Assembly: GCA_030602885.1 (NCBI GenBank)
Contig: JAUVYV010000004.1
Location: 58,294-122,293 of the forward strand
Source: Phycisphaerales bacterium
GTDB taxonomy: Bacteria > Planctomycetota > Phycisphaerae > Sedimentisphaerales > Anaerobacaceae
Length of the DNA: 64,000 nt
Direction of reading: 5' to 3'
Part shown: positions 60,691 through 64,000 of the stretch, piece after piece
How positions within the stretch are numbered: position 1 is the stretch's first letter
Layout: every line of letters starts with the position of its first letter
The notes under the pieces: model-generated
What the model was told of the DNA's origin: nothing
The model's input: the letters and a program-made list of their open reading frames with translations, nothing else
The model's database searches: none
Program-made: the position numbers and the translations under genes

Positions 60691-62651
60691 GTGCTGCCGT
60701 TATAACCGCACTTTTGTTGGCCCTGGTTGTCTATATGACCATAGGCATTGCAGTGGGGCGTCGCGCGAAGGGGATTGCGGACCTGCTGCCGATAGCTTAC
60801 AGCAGACAGGCCCGTGTTGAGAATTCGGCGGAGTTCTCGTCGAGCACCGTTGCAACGACCATTTCCCTGGCCACGGTCATACTGCTGTTTTTCAACTTAG
60901 CTGAGAGTCTTGGCCTTTGGCTGTTCTGGACGGTAGTCACGACCTCGGCAGGGGTGTTTGTCGTTCGGCTCTTTGCGAAGCGAATCTGGGACCGGATGTC
61001 GTCTTACGACCACAGGCCGACCCTGCATGAGTTTTTGGGTGTGGAGTATAACTCAGCGGTTCTTTCTCGGGTGGGAGCAGTTTGTACGAGTCTGGGTTTT
61101 CTGGGGGCATTCGCGGTCGAGCTGACTGTGGGCTCGGAGTTTCTGGCGGGCCTTGTGCCAAGCGCTCCCACATGGATAGTGATTGTCACCCTGTCGTTAG
61201 TTGCGTTCTTCTACACCGCGGTGGGGGGCTTTCGTGCGGTAATCATAACCGACAGAATCCAGATGATTTCAATACGGGTGCTGCTGATTTCGCTGCCTCT
61301 TTTCTATGTTTACTATGTAACGACCCACGGGGGCTGGAGTGAAAACCTGGACAAAGTGCCGGCCGAAGTGCTCAGCTTTTCCTACAGGGACGGGTTGATA
61401 TCCTTCCTTTTGGGTATCTTCGTAATCAATGTCCCCGCGTTTATATCGGATATGAGTATATGGCAGCGAATCGCAGGTGCCCAGGAGAAGCAGACGGTGA
61501 CAGCCGGATTGTGGAGGGGTGTTTTCAGCGTGGCAGGGACGTGGGGCATATTTGTACTGCTTGCTTGTTTCGCCTTTATGATCGTAACGCCTGACGGTGA
61601 CACGAATCCGCTGATACTGCTGCTGAACGTGGTCGGAGGGACGCGTGGTTTTCTCGGTATCTCTGTATTGTTCATTGCGGTGCTCGGGCTGTACGGGGCG
61701 ATGTTATCGACCGCCTCGACGCAACTGATAGCGGTGTCACACACGCTCTATCAGGACGTTGTTTCGCACTTCAGGAGGCATTCGCTCGCCGAACGGCTCG
61801 AATCATCACAAAGAGAGCTGAACATATCGAGGTGCATCCTCGTTTTCGCAGCTTTGGTTTCGACGGTGGCGGTCCAGCTGCTCTACAGTGCGGGATTGTC
61901 AATCGTGGATTTGGTTTTCGCAATATACGGAGCACAGCTTGGTCTGTGCCCGCTTGTTATTCTGGCTCTGCTGACGGATCGACAACGATTGAAGAACCTG
62001 TCCGGCTGGGCGGCTCTCGCGGTCTCTGCCGGGTTTGTGACCGGCTGGGGCACTGCTGTCTATGGCAGGTTCACAGGCAATACAAATCTGGTGTTCCTGG
62101 CGCCTGTGTTCAGTCTTATTGCCTCTTCGCTGCTTCTTTCTGCAGGGATTCTGCAGGAGAGGGCGAGAAGGTTCTGGCTGGAGAACGTGAACCTGATTCT
62201 CATGCGCAGTGTCATTAAGGCCAGAAGAAGCGGCCTGTATCGTTTTGTTCCTGCCGCCGAGCCGATGCGACTGGATTGCCTGAAGGACCAGTGCGCGAAG
62301 TGCTGCAGAGTGCTGGGTACACCGGTGGCGACGGCAGAAGAGGCCGACAGAATAGGGTACGGCTCGATAATGACCCACAAAGATGCGATGTTTGTGCGGT
62401 CGGATAGCTGCGTGTGCACTTTGCTCAAAGACGGGCTTTGCTCGATCTATCCGAAAAGACCCGGGGGATGTCGCGAATACCCGTGGTATAATATAGGAGG
62501 CAGGCTGTACTATGACCGCGGTTGTCCCGGGGTCAGATATGATATTGATGAACGCCCTGATGTGGATGATATTCAGCCCTTCGAGAATTTCTTTCCTCAT
62601 GCGCCTCGACTCGTTGTCCGGCTGGTCAGGTTGATATGTGTAAGAAAATGA
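60687..62651 (+). CDS. Sodium:solute symporter fused to a Cys-rich YkgJ-like domain
   Basis: The 654-aa protein joins two parts. Residues 1 to about 500 are a sodium:solute symporter (SSS) with about 13 hydrophobic segments and the family motif YTAVGGFRAVIITDRIQM. From residue 529 a cytoplasmic-type domain carries Cys531, 536, 539, 540, 575, 577, 585, 595 and 613 (DQCAKCC; CVCTLLKDGLCSIYPKRPGGCREYPW), the pattern of the YkgJ/Fe-Zn-chelating CxxCxxxCC family. Translation is coupled to the CDPS gene by ATGA. SSS proteins usually import, so it may take up a precursor or recover the cyclic dipeptide; export is less typical. The metal domain could regulate transport. Confidence 0.85.
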   Translation: MSAAVITALLLALVVYMTIGIAVGRRAKGIADLLPIAYSRQARVENSAEFSSSTVATTISLATVILLFFNLAESLGLWLFWTVVTTSAGVFVVRLFAKRIWDRMSSYDHRPTLHEFLGVEYNSAVLSRVGAVCTSLGFLGAFAVELTVGSEFLAGLVPSAPTWIVIVTLSLVAFFYTAVGGFRAVIITDRIQMISIRVLLISLPLFYVYYVTTHGGWSENLDKVPAEVLSFSYRDGLISFLLGIFVINVPAFISDMSIWQRIAGAQEKQTVTAGLWRGVFSVAGTWGIFVLLACFAFMIVTPDGDTNPLILLLNVVGGTRGFLGISVLFIAVLGLYGAMLSTASTQLIAVSHTLYQDVVSHFRRHSLAERLESSQRELNISRCILVFAALVSTVAVQLLYSAGLSIVDLVFAIYGAQLGLCPLVILALLTDRQRLKNLSGWAALAVSAGFVTGWGTAVYGRFTGNTNLVFLAPVFSLIASSLLLSAGILQERARRFWLENVNLILMRSVIKARRSGLYRFVPAAEPMRLDCLKDQCAKCCRVLGTPVATAEEADRIGYGSIMTHKDAMFVRSDSCVCTLLKDGLCSIYPKRPGGCREYPWYNIGGRLYYDRGCPGVRYDIDERPDVDDIQPFENFFPHAPRLVVRLVRLICVRK

Positions 62652-62679
62652 AGTCTGTCAGTGTTTTGAGGGAGTAGTT

Positions 62680-63597
62680 ATGAAAATACGAATCTTCGAA
62701 CGCAGCAAAAGCAATCCGATATTGACACCGCTGGATTTGCCTTTTCCCGGCGCGGCGGTTCTGAATCCGGGAGTGACAGAGCATGACGGCCAGGTGGTAA
62801 TGCTGCTGCGTGTCGAGGACCACGCGGGCCATTCAAACATTCACGTAGCACGCAGCAAGAACGGCGTGACCGACTGGCAGATTGAGACAGAGCCGCTGTT
62901 GAAATATGGTGAGCCCAGGTGGCGGTACGAGCAGTGGGGCTGCGAGGACCCGCGAGTGACATACCTGGCGGAGGAGGACTGCTATTACATTACATACACG
63001 GCCTATTCGTGCAATGGGGCGGCCGTTGCGCTGGCGCGCACTACGGATTTTGTGCGGGCCGAACGGATTGGATTATTGTTTTCGCCTAATAATAAGGATG
63101 CCGTGCTGTTCGGCAGGAAATTCGATAATCGCTGGGCGGTGCTGCATCGTCCTGATGCCGGCGGGCTCGAACATATCTGGTCCGCTTATTCGCCTGACCT
63201 GATTCACTGGGGTGAGCCTCACTGCGTGCTGCCTGAGCTGGGCGGAGCTGCATGGGATGGGGTGAAGGTAGGAGCGGGGCCTCCGCCTATTCTCACTGAG
63301 AAGGGCTGGCTGCTCATCTATCATGGTGTCAAGGCCTATGGCGGTCACCTCGTATATCGCGCGGGTGTTGCCCTGCTTGACAAAGATAAGCCTCACAAGG
63401 CCATCGCTCGCTCCCGTAACTGGATATTCCAGGCAGAGGCGCCCTATGAGCTGTCCGGGCTGACGCCGAATGTGGTCTTTCCAACAGGGCTTTTGCTCAG
63501 AGGCGATGAGCTGTGGATGTATTATGGAGCAGCCGATACGTGCACGTGTCTGGCAACCGCCAAGCTTGGGGACATTCTGTCGCTGTTGACAACCTGA
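62680..63597 (+). CDS. Glycoside hydrolase family 130 phosphorylase
   Basis: The 305-aa cytoplasmic protein matches GH130: NPGVTEHDGQVVMLLRVED, WGCEDPRVTYL, LIYHGVKAYGGHLVYRAGVALLDKD, and NVVFPTGLLLRGDELWMYYGAADT. The Asp in CEDPRVT is the likely general acid. Family members phosphorolyse beta-mannosides such as mannosyl-glucose or mannosyl-GlcNAc; the substrate is unknown. GAGGGAG lies seven bases upstream of the ATG, 28 bases after the symporter gene. It may share the CDPS transcript or be independent; no functional link is evident. Confidence 0.9.
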   Translation: MKIRIFERSKSNPILTPLDLPFPGAAVLNPGVTEHDGQVVMLLRVEDHAGHSNIHVARSKNGVTDWQIETEPLLKYGEPRWRYEQWGCEDPRVTYLAEEDCYYITYTAYSCNGAAVALARTTDFVRAERIGLLFSPNNKDAVLFGRKFDNRWAVLHRPDAGGLEHIWSAYSPDLIHWGEPHCVLPELGGAAWDGVKVGAGPPPILTEKGWLLIYHGVKAYGGHLVYRAGVALLDKDKPHKAIARSRNWIFQAEAPYELSGLTPNVVFPTGLLLRGDELWMYYGAADTCTCLATAKLGDILSLLTT

Positions 63598-64000
63598 GTG
63601 TGATCGCCCTGCGCTCAGATGGTATGTTGGTACGTTTGGCCGGCTGAAGCGAGAGGCGGCTGAGATGGGACGGGACATAAGTGGATTGTGAGACGGGAAC
63701 CGGGTGGAATGGGCGAAAAACGGGCCAGTGGCGGGTCGCTTGAATATTGGTCCCCGGTTTGTGGTCTGGGTAGAACCCCCGGCATAAAGCCGTGGGCTTT
63801 CGGCGGGGTGTAACTATTTTGTGAGTAAGGAGTTAGGTTCATATTTTGCCTATTTTAACCCCCGGTTTGTGGTTCCAAGGAGTTCACCCGTAGGGATCTC
63901 CGCTGCGCTCCGAAATTGGGTTCGTTTTGGGTTTGAATTGGGTTTGAATTGGGTTTGTTTGGGCTGAAATTGGGTTTGAATTGGGTTTGAATTGGGTTTG
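63598..64000. repeat. Gene-free tail with hairpin and TTGGGTTTG/TTGGGTTCG repeats
   Basis: A hairpin CCCCCGGCATAAAGCC...GGGCTTTCGGCGG (about 63777-63806) is followed by TTTTAACCCCCGG and then, from about 63913, repeated AATTGGGTTTG/TTTGGGTTCG units to the window end. The same hairpin-and-repeat layout occurs at 9327-9650. No gene is seen. Confidence 0.6.

Noticed and set aside
1..64000. CRISPR arrays, rRNA, tRNA, intact transposase or integrase genes
   Set aside because: No regularly spaced identical repeats and no matching genes or RNA cores were seen on either strand.

Overview
The window reads as a chromosomal segment of a planctomycete, most likely of the class Phycisphaerae. The evidence is a Minf_1886-family protein (a family restricted to planctomycetes and verrucomicrobia), a prepilin-like protein with a KGFTLVELLVVIAIIALLM leader, an exosortase operon, dockerin-like and beta-helix secreted proteins, DUF6807/PmoA and exported Gfo/Idh/MocA proteins, and a sulfatase beside a GH28 enzyme. 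Taxonomy is inferred from gene content only; no rRNA or tRNA gene was found.

Layout. Bases 1-8002 (+): a housekeeping operon, dnaE (5' end cut by the window), an 84-aa unknown protein, tmk, holB, ricT/yaaT, metG and a Minf_1886 protein. The order tmk-holB-ricT-metG recalls the Firmicute tmk-holB-yaaT region. Bases 8068-13893 (-): an SGNH hydrolase with a truncated CDP-alcohol phosphatidyltransferase fragment, then a sugar-metabolism operon (TIM-barrel isomerase, Gfo/Idh/MocA, PmoA-like, LysE exporter); a Tat-exported oxidoreductase lies divergently at 14213. Bases 15899-23118: storage-carbohydrate genes, namely an EIIA-Ntr-like protein, alpha-glucan phosphorylase, a fused OtsA-OtsB and TreT, giving two routes to trehalose. 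Bases 23207-28350 (-): pheT and an HtrA pair in which one member has lost its catalytic His. Bases 28350-29936: a scar-like region with a group II intron domain V remnant, a small membrane protein and an ORF6N protein.

Bases 30367-42280 (-) form a six-gene exosortase/exopolysaccharide operon: outer-membrane export protein, exosortase, EpsI-like protein, 1632-aa TPR protein, Wzc-like kinase and sugar-nucleotide epimerase. Bases 42281-43297 hold an internally deleted group II intron. Next come a prepilin-like protein, a UDPGP-family uridylyltransferase, a sulfatase and GH28 lipoprotein pair, queA, a 1264-aa beta-helix protein, a glycine-zipper lipoprotein, a dockerin-like fragment and a very Arg/Ser-rich exported TPR protein.

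The most notable locus is 58821-62651 (+). Three overlapping genes follow a good promoter: a 384-aa protein with an N-terminal helix-turn-helix, a tRNA-dependent cyclodipeptide synthase (CDPS) with its catalytic Ser, Tyr and Glu in place, and a sodium:solute symporter fused to a cysteine-rich YkgJ-like domain. A GH130 phosphorylase follows. I infer a regulated system for making and moving a cyclic dipeptide, and I know of no described pathway with this architecture. The intergenic DNA is rich in short hairpin repeats and in a degenerate TTGGGTTTG/TTGGGTTCG repeat, seen at 9320-9650 and 63720-64000.
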